Assembly: GCA_016714365.1 (NCBI GenBank) | Contig: JADJNH010000005.1 | Coordinates: forward strand, 636,501 to 700,500 | Origin: Candidatus Vicinibacter affinis | Lineage (GTDB): Bacteria; Bacteroidota; Bacteroidia; Chitinophagales; Saprospiraceae | Direction: 5' to 3' | DNA length: 64,000 bases | Shown here: positions 9,901-18,350 of the stretch, piece by piece | Position numbering within the stretch: position 1 is the stretch's first letter | Layout: each line of letters starts with the position of its first letter | Translations under genes and position numbers: made by a program | The notes under the pieces: model-generated | Told to the model about the DNA's origin: nothing | What the model saw: the letters and a program-made list of their open reading frames with translations, nothing else | The model's database searches: none

Positions 9901-10103
9901 TTTTCAATCAGTCCCTTGATGATTCAGAAATTGTTCAATATCAGATTTTGGATCCTTTGGGTAGAATGGTCGTGAGCTCATTCATTCGGAATTCAAGGAG
10001 AGAGGAAATCCACTTACCAGTTAATTTAGCCTCAGGCCAATATCTATTAAAATATTTCCTTAGTAACGGGAAGCAAGGTTTAAAGAAATTTACCAAAATT
10101 TAA
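6954..10103 (+). CDS. Secreted M4 (thermolysin-family) metallopeptidase with T9SS sorting domain
   Basis: 1049 residues. A signal peptide (about residues 1-20, ending LEAQS) is followed by an FTP propeptide around 50-110 (FRYKQYYKGYPVYGADY), a PepSY-like stretch to ~215, and the M4 catalytic domain at about 260-540. Zinc ligands are visible as H352-ELT-H356 and E376 in GAMNEAFSD; the transition-state His442 lies in GGVHSNSG. Residues ~560-960 are Ig-like or adhesion-like repeats of unclear role. The last ~85 residues (LLVPNPTNG to the terminal KKFTKI) form a T9SS type A sorting domain, so the enzyme is probably secreted or surface-attached through the T9SS. It likely degrades extracellular protein. 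A TATTTTTG (6932-6939) lies just upstream of the ATG. Confidence 0.93.
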   Translation: MANKLFFSCLSMFLFFGLEAQSSNTIIARNPTNGYLSSITVPQGDDIEQKYFFQIFEKTLGLNQESTMKLSAETRDQYGMSHFRYKQYYKGYPVYGADYILHGKKDKIDHAQGLIIPEIDFNPLVAISSIEATKIAHGKMSNGALANLHNDGHKSENSINQLVVINSLYPFAGGDMKLAYLVELHSYEPLEFKKFFIDAHTGEVIHEFNTLMTCFGEKGTMETLYHGSREVLTEKEGDNFVTKDLSRGKGIIVKSVNGKVYSDSDNIWEAGSVEQKNGAFDLFWGAQSTYDFYKSKLSRASVDGNDMQINAILLDSGAYNNAFWDGTIRTINFGLGDNKTFKTFTALDVVGHELTHGVTQFSAGLEYLYESGAMNEAFSDIFGKSVEYYYDQQSFNWLIGGKVTVNPNSALRSMEDPNRFSNPKLYKGRFWVTGSSDNGGVHSNSGVLNYWFYLLSNGGTGKNELNKDFAVEKMGFDTSIIVAYNLLTNYLTPTSTYLEAKEACMKMVASWWGICSPAYNNVAEAWKAVGLGNSPLDNDLQIFNDRNGLLACKDGLFTLESRIVNNSCTQKILAGEELELSYKLENLPEVKEILKLNQDLNPGDHIVYTFSQNPVITKPGNSRIAVSINLLNDSDTSNNKYNILVSRSPNNSDHDFSINRLSLIGSACPTGDLRYTGSLIANYTGCSVVPAFSDFMLELKFGDSLVAYNFKNRTSVYPNGTLRDQGLVIPRNFLGIKKVEARLIWQKDTVLTNNKTNFQIVFIDYTGKGEVESFSNGKYDSTRVQIFSDSFSRVGINTQTVLNSSAFVTTGSDVFNSVGNFIPVSATDPNTFIRVNPKFTSTLYLCADIGALVKPILRFKLIQKLGTVNYDSMGLNPKLAAFTRVSFKDRSGGPLGVVFYQLAEKVQNVNQIQVEIPIGTHQIEITNLCLNGAIDPVSGEISLENDIVVLDDVVIDELITSVEDPQVADLLLVPNPTNGAMVLFNQSLDDSEIVQYQILDPLGRMVVSSFIRNSRREEIHLPVNLASGQYLLKYFLSNGKQGLKKFTKI

Positions 10104-10275
10104 ATGCGGGTATTTTGCTAAACATTTAGAGGGTAATCGAATATACATTAAATATTTATTTAACCTGTAATTAGCTGATAAATAAAGACTATATATATTA
10201 AACCCCCCTTCTGATTTGTAAAATTGGTATTATTTTTGTGTTACCAGAACCGATACCATTTGATAAAATCAGATT

Positions 10276-10950
10276 ATGAATCGTATTGGTCTTTTACTAG
10301 TTGTGTTGATCCAGTCCTTGTTGTTTTTAAATACACGTCCCATTAGTGTTCAAGAGCGGTATATGGATCAATATAAGGACATGGCAATGAGTGAGATGAA
10401 GAGAAGTGGAATTCCGGCCTCTATAAAAATGGCACAAGGAATTATGGAATCCCAATCTGGTAGAAGTGAATTGGCAAAAAATGCCAACAATCATTTTGGA
10501 ATAAAATGCAAAGCCAATTGGGATGGGGAGACTTATTTACATGTAGATGATGATCGTGATTCACTTGGAAATTTAACTCATTCTTGTTTCAGAATGTATC
10601 CATCTCCGGAAGATTCTTACAAAGACCATACTGAATTTCTTACCAAAAGATCCAGATATAAATGTCTTTTCAGCCTATCAAAAAGTGATTACTATTCTTG
10701 GGCATATGGTTTGAAAAAGTGTGGATATGCAACAGATCCATCATATCCCGTCAAACTTATACAAACTATAGAAAAATATGATTTGTATATGCTGGACAAA
10801 GAAGTCATTCAAGCTGAAGGCCAAGAATATATACCCATTGAAGAAAAGTTAACTGTTCAAGAGCCTGTAAAACCGACCATGAAAGAAATCCAAACTAAAA
10901 AGTCAGCAAGCAAAAATGGCAAGTTGAAAAGAAAAAAGATATATAGGTAA
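10276..10950 (+). CDS. Exported glucosaminidase-domain (GH73-type) protein
   Basis: 224 residues. The hydrophobic N-terminus (residues 4-18) looks like a signal peptide or anchor. Residues ~30-170 form a GH73/FlgJ-like domain that cleaves peptidoglycan glycan strands: the likely catalytic Glu58 is in GIMESQSGRSELA, followed by NHFGIKC, CFRMYPSPEDSY and the SWAYGLKKCGYATDPSYP segment. The C-terminal ~45 residues are basic (KNGKLKRKKIYR) and may contact the wall or membranes. No LysM domain is seen. A TATTTTTG element at 10231-10238 may be the promoter. Role is probably wall remodelling. Confidence 0.88.
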   Translation: MNRIGLLLVVLIQSLLFLNTRPISVQERYMDQYKDMAMSEMKRSGIPASIKMAQGIMESQSGRSELAKNANNHFGIKCKANWDGETYLHVDDDRDSLGNLTHSCFRMYPSPEDSYKDHTEFLTKRSRYKCLFSLSKSDYYSWAYGLKKCGYATDPSYPVKLIQTIEKYDLYMLDKEVIQAEGQEYIPIEEKLTVQEPVKPTMKEIQTKKSASKNGKLKRKKIYR

Positions 10951-10975
10951 AAACTAAATATGAGAAATATGTGTT

Positions 10976-11054
10976 TATCTTTGCGAAGCCAAGGTTGTCG
11001 GGGTCGAAGTAAACCAATCTCAAACCTAGACGAATGTTAATAGAGTGAACTAAC
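10976..11054 (+). promoter_or_regulatory. Orphan promoter-like -7 element between convergent genes
   Basis: TATCTTTG at 10976-10983 fits the Bacteroidota -7 consensus, and the 11-bp context TTATCTTTGCG is identical to that at the hppA promoter. No TTTG lies at the proper distance upstream, and the only gene downstream, pdxA, is on the other strand. The following ~30 bp are GC-rich for this genome. Either a chance match or the start of a short unannotated RNA. Confidence 0.2.
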
Positions 11055-12113
11055 CTACTCGCTCATTTCTTCTGACAGCTTTGGCCTTTTTCTTAACACA
11101 TTCTGCCTCATTTCAACATATCCCTTTCTTAAAGCCACAATGTCTTTAGCCTTTACAATGGCATGAAACATTGATTTGAAATCAGCCTCGTTTCGGCCAG
11201 CAATATCAAAAGCAGTTCCATGGTCTGGAGAGGTTCTTACAAAGGGCAGTCCAGCCGTAAAATTTACGCCCTCATGGAAAGAAAGAGTTTTAAATGGTAT
11301 CAATCCCTGATCATGATACATTGCAAGTATGCCATCAAATTTTGCAAAATGCCCGGACCCAAAAAATCCATCTGCAGAATATGGACCGGCCACAAAAACA
11401 CCACTCTTCTTAGCTTCAATAATTGCAGGTCTGATTATTTCCTCCTCTTCAGAACCCAACATACCTTCTTCACCGGCATGTGGATTAAGTCCCAAAACTG
11501 CAATATGTGGTTTTTCAATACCAAAATCCTTAATCAGCGATTGCTCCATTATTTGGATTTTACGACTAATTAATTCCTTTGTGATCTGTGAGGTGACCTG
11601 GCTTAATGGAAGATGATCTGTAACAAGGCCTACTTTAAGCTTTTCACTGACCATCATCATTAATACCTCCTTTGAGTTGGTTTTATCTTTTAAATAATCT
11701 GTATGTCCTGTAAAAGGAAACCCAGCTAATTTCATTGAATATTTATGAATAGGGCCGGTTACCAATGCATCAAGAGTTCCGTTTTTCAAATCCTCCAGGG
11801 CATTATCTAAAGCCATCATTGCAAATTTACCTCCTTCCACTGAAGGTTTTCCTAAGTTAATGGTAACGTTATCGGTCCAACTATTAACTACATTAATTCT
11901 TCCGGATTTCGGTTTTTCTCCAGGATTAATCACATTAAGGGAAAGGTTTTCCAGATTGACAATATTTTTATGATAAGAGGCAATTTTAATATTTCCGTAA
12001 ATTACGGGCGTTATATATTGAAAAATGCTTTCCTGAGAAAGTGATTTTAAGATAACCTCCAGACTAACACTATTTATGTCACCACTTGTAATACCTATTT
12101 TTATTTTTTCCAT
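11055..12113 (-). CDS. pdxA: 4-hydroxythreonine-4-phosphate dehydrogenase
   Basis: 352 residues from the ATG at 12113. An upstream in-frame ATG would add 13 residues that do not fit the family, which starts as here with EKIKIGITSGDINSVSLEVI. PdxA oxidises 4-phosphohydroxy-L-threonine in the DXP-dependent pyridoxal phosphate pathway. Landmarks are GHTDYLKD (metal-binding His), VTDHLPLSQV, GLNPHAGEEGMLG, YHDQGLIPFK and SPDHGTAFDIAG. GDINSVS replaces the more common GDPAGIG, a known type of variation in Bacteroidota (recall, not checked). No other pdx genes are nearby, though the PLP-dependent aminotransferase is in the same window. Confidence 0.94.
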   Translation of the reverse strand: MEKIKIGITSGDINSVSLEVILKSLSQESIFQYITPVIYGNIKIASYHKNIVNLENLSLNVINPGEKPKSGRINVVNSWTDNVTINLGKPSVEGGKFAMMALDNALEDLKNGTLDALVTGPIHKYSMKLAGFPFTGHTDYLKDKTNSKEVLMMMVSEKLKVGLVTDHLPLSQVTSQITKELISRKIQIMEQSLIKDFGIEKPHIAVLGLNPHAGEEGMLGSEEEEIIRPAIIEAKKSGVFVAGPYSADGFFGSGHFAKFDGILAMYHDQGLIPFKTLSFHEGVNFTAGLPFVRTSPDHGTAFDIAGRNEADFKSMFHAIVKAKDIVALRKGYVEMRQNVLRKRPKLSEEMSE

Positions 12114-12543
12114 TGGGCAATTTTTAATCAAGAAAGCAAATATACACTCCATTTACTTAAATCGAGGCATCAAAGAAGGGTCGAAGGTTGATCTTGAGCA
12201 TGAATTAGAATCAGGTTGAATAATTCACAAGTAAAGTAAAAGAACAATATTTGGCAATATTATAGCCATATTGGTTCCAACAATACCGCATTCTAAAAGG
12301 AGTCAATGTCCAATTTTTATTAAGTCTGTCACCTAGACTAATTCAAAATTTTATTCAAAATTAATTTGATGTTTATTTATCATCATAGTAAAGTAAAATC
12401 TTTTTTAAGTAGGCAGAAGAATTTTTAATAATGCAATTGTTTTAAATCTATAAAATTGAAACAATGCAATTAGAGGCAATTATTAACACTAAGAATAAAA
12501 ATAAGTTTGGCCTAAACTAAACGGGAATATCGTTTTAAATCCA
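12114..12543. other. 430-bp AT-rich intergenic region
   Basis: It lies between the pdxA start and the end of a lipoprotein gene. It is AT-rich with stops in all frames I checked. An 8-bp direct repeat ATGCAATT occurs at 12431-12438 and 12474-12481. I see no convincing promoter for pdxA, no terminator and no RNA gene. Confidence 0.6.
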
Positions 12544-12885
12544 TTAGTTAACTTGTTGGCCTGGAGGCAGCAGAGTGTCTCCTTTTGGTCGATTCGGTTT
12601 ATTAAATTTAGGAAATGAAATTTCAGGTTTGATGGGTCTGAAAGTATCGTAGGGAACAGAAATACTGTCAAATTTTGATTTTTTTGATTCCATTTTCAAA
12701 ATCGAATCAACTTTTGATTGACTAATACTCATCAAATTTCTTCTACATACATCTAACTTTTCTTTGAAATATTTTTCTTTTCTTTCATTTAATTTTGATT
12801 GAACCAAAGAATCGAGTTTATTGCCATCTGGATTTTGGCAGGAGAAATTTAATAAAATTAGAATTGTTAATAATAAGTACTTCAT
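12544..12885 (-). CDS. Small lipoprotein of unknown function
   Basis: 113 residues. The N-terminus MKYLLLTILILLNFSCQN is a clear lipoprotein signal with the lipobox Cys at residue 16. The mature part is rich in Lys, Asp and Ser and begins with a probable coiled coil (LVQSKLNERKEKYFKEKL). It ends with a proline-rich tail (PIKPEISFPKFNKPNRPKGD). Its start overlaps the stop of the upstream small lipoprotein gene by four bases (ATGA), so the two are translationally coupled. I do not recognise the family. The segment SKVDSILKMESKK resembles VDSIIEVRR in the neighbour, so they may be distant paralogues (inference). Confidence 0.7.
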   Translation of the reverse strand: MKYLLLTILILLNFSCQNPDGNKLDSLVQSKLNERKEKYFKEKLDVCRRNLMSISQSKVDSILKMESKKSKFDSISVPYDTFRPIKPEISFPKFNKPNRPKGDTLLPPGQQVN

Positions 12886-13121
12886 AGTTTTCTCAATAAC
12901 TTTATTTCAACCCGACGTACTTCAATAATACTGTCCACTAAAAAAGACAGTTCCTTTTCCTCTAAAATTTTACACAAAGAATCAGCTTCTTGATTATAAG
13001 CCAAATTTTGGGCATTAAAAATACTATCGGCCAAATGAAAGGAACGATTTTCTAATTCAGAATTTACATCTGAACAAGCACATAAATAAAATAAGATTAT
13101 AAAAAAACTAAAGTACTTCAC
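12882..13121 (-). CDS. Small lipoprotein downstream of lptB, GTG start
   Basis: 79 residues if started at the GTG at 13121, which overlaps the last 14 bases of lptB in another frame. That start gives a textbook lipoprotein leader, VKYFSFFIILFYLCAC. Starting at the ATG at 13184 would instead bury the leader inside the protein. The mature part is acidic and helical (ELENRSFHLADSIFNAQNL and RRVEIKLLRKL at the end). Family not recognised. Tight linkage to lptB suggests an envelope role, but that is only context. Confidence 0.65.
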   Translation of the reverse strand: MKYFSFFIILFYLCACSDVNSELENRSFHLADSIFNAQNLAYNQEADSLCKILEEKELSFLVDSIIEVRRVEIKLLRKL

Positions 13122-13857
13122 GTTCTGGTTTTCTTTTTTTAAGTTCAAAATTTTGCCCCAAATAAACTCTTCGCACATTTTCATCTGCGGCCAATTCTTC
13201 GGCGGTACCGCTTTTTAAAATTCTACCTTCAAAAATAAGATATGCTCGATCTGTTATAGACAAAGTTTCCTGAACATTATGATCTGTAATCAGGATACCA
13301 ATATTTTTTCCCTTCAGAGTGGCGACGATGCTTTGTATATCTTCTACGGCAATTGGATCAATTCCTGCAAATGGTTCATCCAGAAGGATAAAACTTGGAT
13401 CTGAAGCAAGAGCTCTGGCAATTTCTGTTCTACGTCTTTCACCACCTGAAAGGGAATCCCCGGGATTTTTTCTAACTTTCGATAATTGAAATTCATCAAT
13501 GAGACTCTCCAATTTTGAACGTTGCTCTTCTTTAGATAGATTACCCATCTCAAGTATCGCTTTTATATTGTTTTCTACACTTAATTTTCTAAATACAGAT
13601 GGTTCCTGAGGCAGATAACCAAGACCTTTTCTAGCTCTTATATACATTGCTTCCTTGGTAACATCCATATCATCCAGGAACACTTTTCCAACATCAGGTG
13701 TGATGAATCCAACAATCATATAAAATGTGGTGGTTTTTCCTGCACCATTTGGACCAAGCAAGCCAACAATTTCTCCCTGTTGGACATTAATGTTTACACC
13801 ATTGACAACGGTCCGGTTACCATATTTCTTGATTAAGTTTTCAGTTCGTAAAATCAT
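13108..13857 (-). CDS. lptB: LPS export ABC transporter ATP-binding protein
   Basis: 249 residues, the LptB length. It powers LPS extraction from the inner membrane with LptF/LptG. Walker A is GLLGPNGAGKTT, the signature is LSGGERRRTEIARAL, Walker B is FILLDEPFAGIDPIA, and the switch His is in LITDHNVQETL. These are specifically LptB-like (GERRRTEIARAL, DEPFAGIDP). Its ATG shares one base with the stop of the upstream Ig-like lipoprotein gene (TAATG), and its end overlaps the small lipoprotein gene, so it is embedded in an operon. No lptA/C/F/G is present in the window. Confidence 0.95.
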   Translation of the reverse strand: MILRTENLIKKYGNRTVVNGVNINVQQGEIVGLLGPNGAGKTTTFYMIVGFITPDVGKVFLDDMDVTKEAMYIRARKGLGYLPQEPSVFRKLSVENNIKAILEMGNLSKEEQRSKLESLIDEFQLSKVRKNPGDSLSGGERRRTEIARALASDPSFILLDEPFAGIDPIAVEDIQSIVATLKGKNIGILITDHNVQETLSITDRAYLIFEGRILKSGTAEELAADENVRRVYLGQNFELKKRKPEREVL

Positions 13858-15434
13858 TATTTAATATTAAATGTAACTTCAATTTCCCAGTCAGGTCTGA
13901 GCTCTTCCAATGGCCAGTTCCAGATTTTTTCCGGGTACGTTTTATTGATGTAATTTACCGGATCCCACTCCTGGTTATTATTGGAGTCCAGTATCAACCT
14001 GGCATTATACTTTCCTGGGTCAACAGATTTGAAATTTATAATTTCATTTTCATTCCCAGCTACAAAGATACGTTCAGCAAGAACTTTTTCTTTATCCAAA
14101 ATCTGGAAAATGTATTGTGAGCTTTTAGTCAAATTTTCTAATGTAACTTTTATTTTGGACAAACTACTTTCACTAATTAGATTTAATTTTATTGTATCGG
14201 CTGAATTATATAACCCATTTATGCTCCTTGTAAGAAATGAATCCAGTACAACTGTATTCTCAGTCAAGTTGTGGAAATTGAAATTTATTTCAACAATTCG
14301 TGGATCATCCTTATTTGAGGTCATTGTATAGTTAGATGGAGGTAGTGTTTTAATTTTTGAAGAGTCAATATAAATTATGGCCTCCTTACTTAAGAGTCTT
14401 AAAGGCTGACCTGGTTTTATGAAGCGGGATGTTGGAATAAGTATTTCCTTTTGCAGTTTTGTTTGGTTTTGCAAACTAGATTTAAGAATTGCAGTATCAA
14501 ATTTGTTTTCATATTGAAGGATTGCAATTGAACTGGTATCAGATTCATACCAGAATACCAGACTGTCTTTTGCATTCCATATAAATTTATTTGATACGTT
14601 TTTTATATTTAACTTAAGATCACCGGAACTTCGGTTAAAAATATATACGCCTTTCCCTTGGCTCGTTCTAAAATCTTTAATAGTCAGGGGTAATTTTTCT
14701 TGAGAGATCCAGAGTAAGATATTATTATTTGAAGTATCACTTAGTTGCAAATTCTCATTCAAGAAGCCAATAGACTCAGCAGTTTGGTCATAAATATAAT
14801 TTTGATTCTTGTCCAGGAGTGTGAAGATCTTATAAGTTCCATGTCGAATATGATCTAAAGTAAAATTTCCATCTTTATCTGTCCAACTGAAGTAATCCGG
14901 TTTAAGTTTACTTACTGCAGAATCATTTAAATTGCTATGAAGTAAAACCAAGGCTTTATCCTGGCCCTTTGAAGTTCTAGGGTCGCGTACGCTACCTTTA
15001 ATTTGGAGAGAATCTATAACATTTCCTGTGGAAAATACATATTTAATATTCGTTGCAGGATTTTGGGCAGTTAGGTCTTTAATTGCTTCCCCAAGGTTTA
15101 TCGAGTAGGTAGTTGAATCTTTCAACACTTCATTTTCATTTAGCTCTATTACTAAAGATTTTTTATTTAACTTGTATTTTAGAGGAAATGTCGTTGGAGG
15201 TGAGATAATGATATTTTGAGTTGGGTTGTTTAGAGTGATCCACTCGTCAAATGTTATGATTATTTTTTTACTATTGAAATTTTTGCTATAATTCGGTGTT
15301 GACTTTTCAATTAAAATTTTCGGAGGAATTTTATCATCCGGTCCACCGGAAATATTTTTGATATTTGCACAAGAGCCCCCAAAAAGTACGGAGACATACA
15401 GTATATAATAAAGTTTTCTGGATATTGAAAACAT
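13857..15434 (-). CDS. Ig-like-domain lipoprotein (SbsA Ig-like / Big_5 type)
   Basis: 525 residues. The leader ends FGGSCANI, a lipobox with Cys about residue 22, and is followed by GGPDDKIPPKILIEKSTPNY. That Gly-Gly-Pro, Asp, Pro-Pro pattern and the following FDEWITL and SPP segments are characteristic of the SbsA Ig-like domain at the start of a common Bacteroidota lipoprotein family. A carboxypeptidase-regulatory-like segment follows around residues 150-230 (IKGSVRDP, FTLDHIRHGTYKIFTLLDKNQNYIYD), and a similar one ends the protein (LILDSNNNQEWDP). Function unknown; probably an outer-membrane-anchored beta-sandwich protein. It is the first gene of the operon with lptB. Confidence 0.8.
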   Translation of the reverse strand: MFSISRKLYYILYVSVLFGGSCANIKNISGGPDDKIPPKILIEKSTPNYSKNFNSKKIIITFDEWITLNNPTQNIIISPPTTFPLKYKLNKKSLVIELNENEVLKDSTTYSINLGEAIKDLTAQNPATNIKYVFSTGNVIDSLQIKGSVRDPRTSKGQDKALVLLHSNLNDSAVSKLKPDYFSWTDKDGNFTLDHIRHGTYKIFTLLDKNQNYIYDQTAESIGFLNENLQLSDTSNNNILLWISQEKLPLTIKDFRTSQGKGVYIFNRSSGDLKLNIKNVSNKFIWNAKDSLVFWYESDTSSIAILQYENKFDTAILKSSLQNQTKLQKEILIPTSRFIKPGQPLRLLSKEAIIYIDSSKIKTLPPSNYTMTSNKDDPRIVEINFNFHNLTENTVVLDSFLTRSINGLYNSADTIKLNLISESSLSKIKVTLENLTKSSQYIFQILDKEKVLAERIFVAGNENEIINFKSVDPGKYNARLILDSNNNQEWDPVNYINKTYPEKIWNWPLEELRPDWEIEVTFNIK

Positions 15435-15449
15435 GAAGATCTTCTTTAA

Positions 15450-16952
15450 TTAAATTAGCGAATTACCGGTCATTTTTTCCGGAACAGGGAGTTCCATTAG
15501 ATTTAACAAAGTAGGGGCAATATCAGCCAATTTTCCATTTTTTAATTTTAAAGTTTTATTATTACTAATTAATATGCAAGGTACAGGATTCATGGTGTGG
15601 GCGGTGTTTGGACTCCCATCTGTATTAATCATAAACTCAGCATTTCCGTGATCGGCCAGTATGATAATTTCATAATTATTTAATTGAGCAAAAGGTATAA
15701 TTTTTTCAAGGCAACTGTCAACTGATTCAATTGCCTTGACAACCGCATTATAAACCCCTGTATGTCCTACCATATCAGCGTTGGCAAAATTAATACAAAT
15801 AAAATCAGGATGATTATTTTGAATGTCTTCCAATAAGGATTGGGTTAAGGTAGATGCTGACATCTCAGGTTGAAGATCATAGGTAGCTACTTTGGGTGAA
15901 GGGATCAGGATCCTCCTCTCACCCACAAATTTGCTTTCTTTACCACCATTAAAAAAGAAGCTGACATGCGGATATTTTTCAGTTTCTGCAATCCGCAATT
16001 GCGTTAATCCATATCTTGAAAGTGTTTCACCCAATGTCTCTAAAATATCTTGTTTTCCAAAGAGAACTCTAATATTTTTATATTCTTCTTTGTAGTTAGT
16101 CATGGTGACATAATGCAAAGAATGCGCAGACATATCAAATTCAGGAAAATCATTTTGTGTCAAAGCTTCTGTTAATTGCCGCAATCTGTCTGTCCTGAAG
16201 TTAAAACACAATACTGCGTCTTCGTTATTTATTTTCACAGGATTTATTGAGCAATATGCATCGAGAAATTCATCTGTAGTACCCGTTTCGTAACTGGCAA
16301 TGATGGCTTTGCAAAAATCATTGGTCTTTTTCCCAATTCCATGAATATATAGATCATATGCTTTTTTCGTTCTTTCCCAACGTTTGTCTCGGTCCATAGC
16401 AAAATACCTTCCAATGATGCTTACAATTCTTGACCTTTTTCCTTGTAAATAGTTTGTGGTTTTTTCGATAAAGTGAATTCCGGAATGAGGATCAGTATCC
16501 CTTCCATCAAGAATCGCATGAATTGAAATTGTCTTAACCTTTGTGGCCTCCAGCAAATCTATTAATCCAAACAGATGATTTATATGACTATGGACTCCAC
16601 CATCAGAGACCAATCCAATAATATGTAAAGGTTTGTCATGTTTTTCACAATAGGAAATTAAATCCAAGAATTCAGAATTAGTCGACATTTCTCCTGATTT
16701 GAAGGCCTTGTCAATCAAACCTAAATCCTGATATACAACTCTTCCTGCTCCCAAATTTAAGTGCCCAACTTCAGAATTTCCAAATTGGCCATCCGGAAGA
16801 CCAACTTCCGGTCCATAGGTGACAAGACTACTGTTGGGATACTTATCAATCAGCAAATCATAGTATGGGGTACGAGCTGCGTGGATTGCATCTGCCAAGT
16901 CATTTTGGCCAATTCCCCATCCATCAAGAATCATGAGCATTGCTTTTTTCAT
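15450..16952 (-). CDS. gpmI: 2,3-bisphosphoglycerate-independent phosphoglycerate mutase
   Basis: 500 residues from the ATG at 16952; a TTG nine bases upstream would add only three residues. It interconverts 3- and 2-phosphoglycerate in glycolysis using two Mn2+ ions. Metal and catalytic residues are visible: Asp10 in LMILDGWGIG, Ser60 in GNSEVGHLNLGAGR, DGGVHSHINH, ILDGRDTDP, GRYFAMDRDKRW, ADMVGHTG and LADHGNAE. Length and motifs are standard. The gene is separated by 15 bp from the Ig-like lipoprotein gene, so it may head the same operon. The opposite strand carries a divergent gene from 17074. Confidence 0.96.
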   Translation of the reverse strand: MKKAMLMILDGWGIGQNDLADAIHAARTPYYDLLIDKYPNSSLVTYGPEVGLPDGQFGNSEVGHLNLGAGRVVYQDLGLIDKAFKSGEMSTNSEFLDLISYCEKHDKPLHIIGLVSDGGVHSHINHLFGLIDLLEATKVKTISIHAILDGRDTDPHSGIHFIEKTTNYLQGKRSRIVSIIGRYFAMDRDKRWERTKKAYDLYIHGIGKKTNDFCKAIIASYETGTTDEFLDAYCSINPVKINNEDAVLCFNFRTDRLRQLTEALTQNDFPEFDMSAHSLHYVTMTNYKEEYKNIRVLFGKQDILETLGETLSRYGLTQLRIAETEKYPHVSFFFNGGKESKFVGERRILIPSPKVATYDLQPEMSASTLTQSLLEDIQNNHPDFICINFANADMVGHTGVYNAVVKAIESVDSCLEKIIPFAQLNNYEIIILADHGNAEFMINTDGSPNTAHTMNPVPCILISNNKTLKLKNGKLADIAPTLLNLMELPVPEKMTGNSLI

Positions 16953-17073
16953 ATTTTTCAAAACAGCATTTTAAAAGTTAAAGTTGCATGTTATTTATAG
17001 AAATAGCCATAAATTTAACCAAGAAGTGGAACCATCAGTTCTTCAGGTATGTTTTCAATGTAAATCTCTCAAT

Positions 17074-17457
17074 ATGAAATACTTAATTTCTGTCATTTTG
17101 TTGGTATGTGTGATGAGTGTCCATGCTCAGACAAAGCATCCTGCATTCGATGCTTTAGGGCGTGGTGATTTGGTGGCTCTGGGAGCCCAGTTGGACGAGC
17201 GGGTTGAATTTTGTATGAATGGAAAAATATCCTATCTCGACAAGACAGATGTAGTAAAGGCCTTAAAGTCATTTTTAGATGCAAATCCCCCAAAATCATG
17301 TACTCCACTCCATAAAGGAGTTTCCAAAGGAAATGAGTCAAATTATTTAATTGCACAATTCTCAAGTACCAACGGACGAAATTTCAGGGTCTTTTTATAT
17401 GCTGAAGAAAACACAAACGGCAGATACATACAAGAATTAAAGATTGATGCGCAATAG
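17074..17457 (+). CDS. Secreted DUF4783-like small protein
   Basis: 127 residues from the ATG at 17074, which begins a proper signal peptide (MKYLISVILLVCVMSVHAQ). An upstream ATG at 16984 would add a non-hydrophobic extension and is less likely. The mature domain is an NTF2-like/DUF4783 fold in my reading: DALGRGDLVALGAQLDERVE, SYLDKTDVVKALKSFL, then alternating strands ending RYIQELKID. DUF4783 proteins are Bacteroidota proteins of unknown function. Its stop lies two bases from the convergent cyanophycinase stop. Confidence 0.75.
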   Translation: MKYLISVILLVCVMSVHAQTKHPAFDALGRGDLVALGAQLDERVEFCMNGKISYLDKTDVVKALKSFLDANPPKSCTPLHKGVSKGNESNYLIAQFSSTNGRNFRVFLYAEENTNGRYIQELKIDAQ

Positions 17458-17459
17458 CC

Positions 17460-18350
17460 TTAGGTCAGGTTTCCCTTTGATTCCAACATAAGCGCTTCCT
17501 CCTGGGTAAGTATTTGAATTGATCCATCACCCAGGTTAAAACGATCTCCGGTTGCTAAAATATGAGTCGTTAAATTAGCAATGGAAAGGGGGGTGTCGTT
17601 TTTCAGGATATTGAATTTATTGTGAGTAAGTTTTTTTGCATCAAAAAGGATAACCATTCCGGAGCCAATTACCCGGCACTCATTTGATTTTTTTATAATA
17701 ATGGCGGTATCTTCAGCCAAACCTATACCAAGCAAATTTGGGAACTGGGCCATGGCTTCAGCTAATCTTCCAAATCGACCCCGCTGGATAAAATGTGAAT
17801 CAATCACCGCATGAGTGACAAATCCCATTCCAGTTTTCATTTTTAGATTTCCTTTTCTCAAAGCATCGGGGCTGGATCCCCCAGATATCATCTCATGGCT
17901 CATGCACATTGCTCCGGCACTTGTTCCCGCCAAAACAAAATTACTTTCATATAATTTTCTAAAAAGCAGTTCATGCATTTTAGTTTGTCCTATTTGCTTT
18001 ACGATTTCACTTTGGTCGCCTCCGGAAAACATGAGGCAATCAGCATTTTCGATTAGCTTCAGATTATTACTTGTTTGGGCTTCATCTCTCGATCTGATGT
18101 CCATTATGTGAATTGATTCACACCCGAGGGTTCCAAAAGCCTGTAAATAGTTATCTCCTACCTCAATTGGAATCCTTGAGGCCGTTGTAATCACCACTAT
18201 CTGAGCCTTATTCCCACCACTTTCTTTAACCACATTTGCCAAAATGCCCTGTTGAATAAAGTCATGGGTGTACATCTCATTAGGTCCACTTCCCTTGTCT
18301 TCATTTCCTCCGATTGGGATAAGTGTACCTTTAAATTCTAATTTCTCCAT
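17460..18350 (-). CDS. cphB: Cyanophycinase (peptidase S51 family)
   Basis: 296 residues from the ATG at 18350. The frame is open farther upstream, but that would overlap the start of the divergent cphA and has no homology-like sequence. Cyanophycinase cuts cyanophycin (multi-L-arginyl-poly-L-aspartate) to beta-Asp-Arg dipeptides. Landmarks are PIGGNEDKG, FSGGDQSEIV, the nucleophile elbow AGTSAGA with Ser144, and DSHFIQRGRFGRL with the catalytic His region. These match the cytoplasmic CphB type; no signal peptide is present. It is divergent from cyanophycin synthetase with 84 bp between the starts, a classic storage/mobilisation pair. Confidence 0.93.
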   Translation of the reverse strand: MEKLEFKGTLIPIGGNEDKGSGPNEMYTHDFIQQGILANVVKESGGNKAQIVVITTASRIPIEVGDNYLQAFGTLGCESIHIMDIRSRDEAQTSNNLKLIENADCLMFSGGDQSEIVKQIGQTKMHELLFRKLYESNFVLAGTSAGAMCMSHEMISGGSSPDALRKGNLKMKTGMGFVTHAVIDSHFIQRGRFGRLAEAMAQFPNLLGIGLAEDTAIIIKKSNECRVIGSGMVILFDAKKLTHNKFNILKNDTPLSIANLTTHILATGDRFNLGDGSIQILTQEEALMLESKGNLT

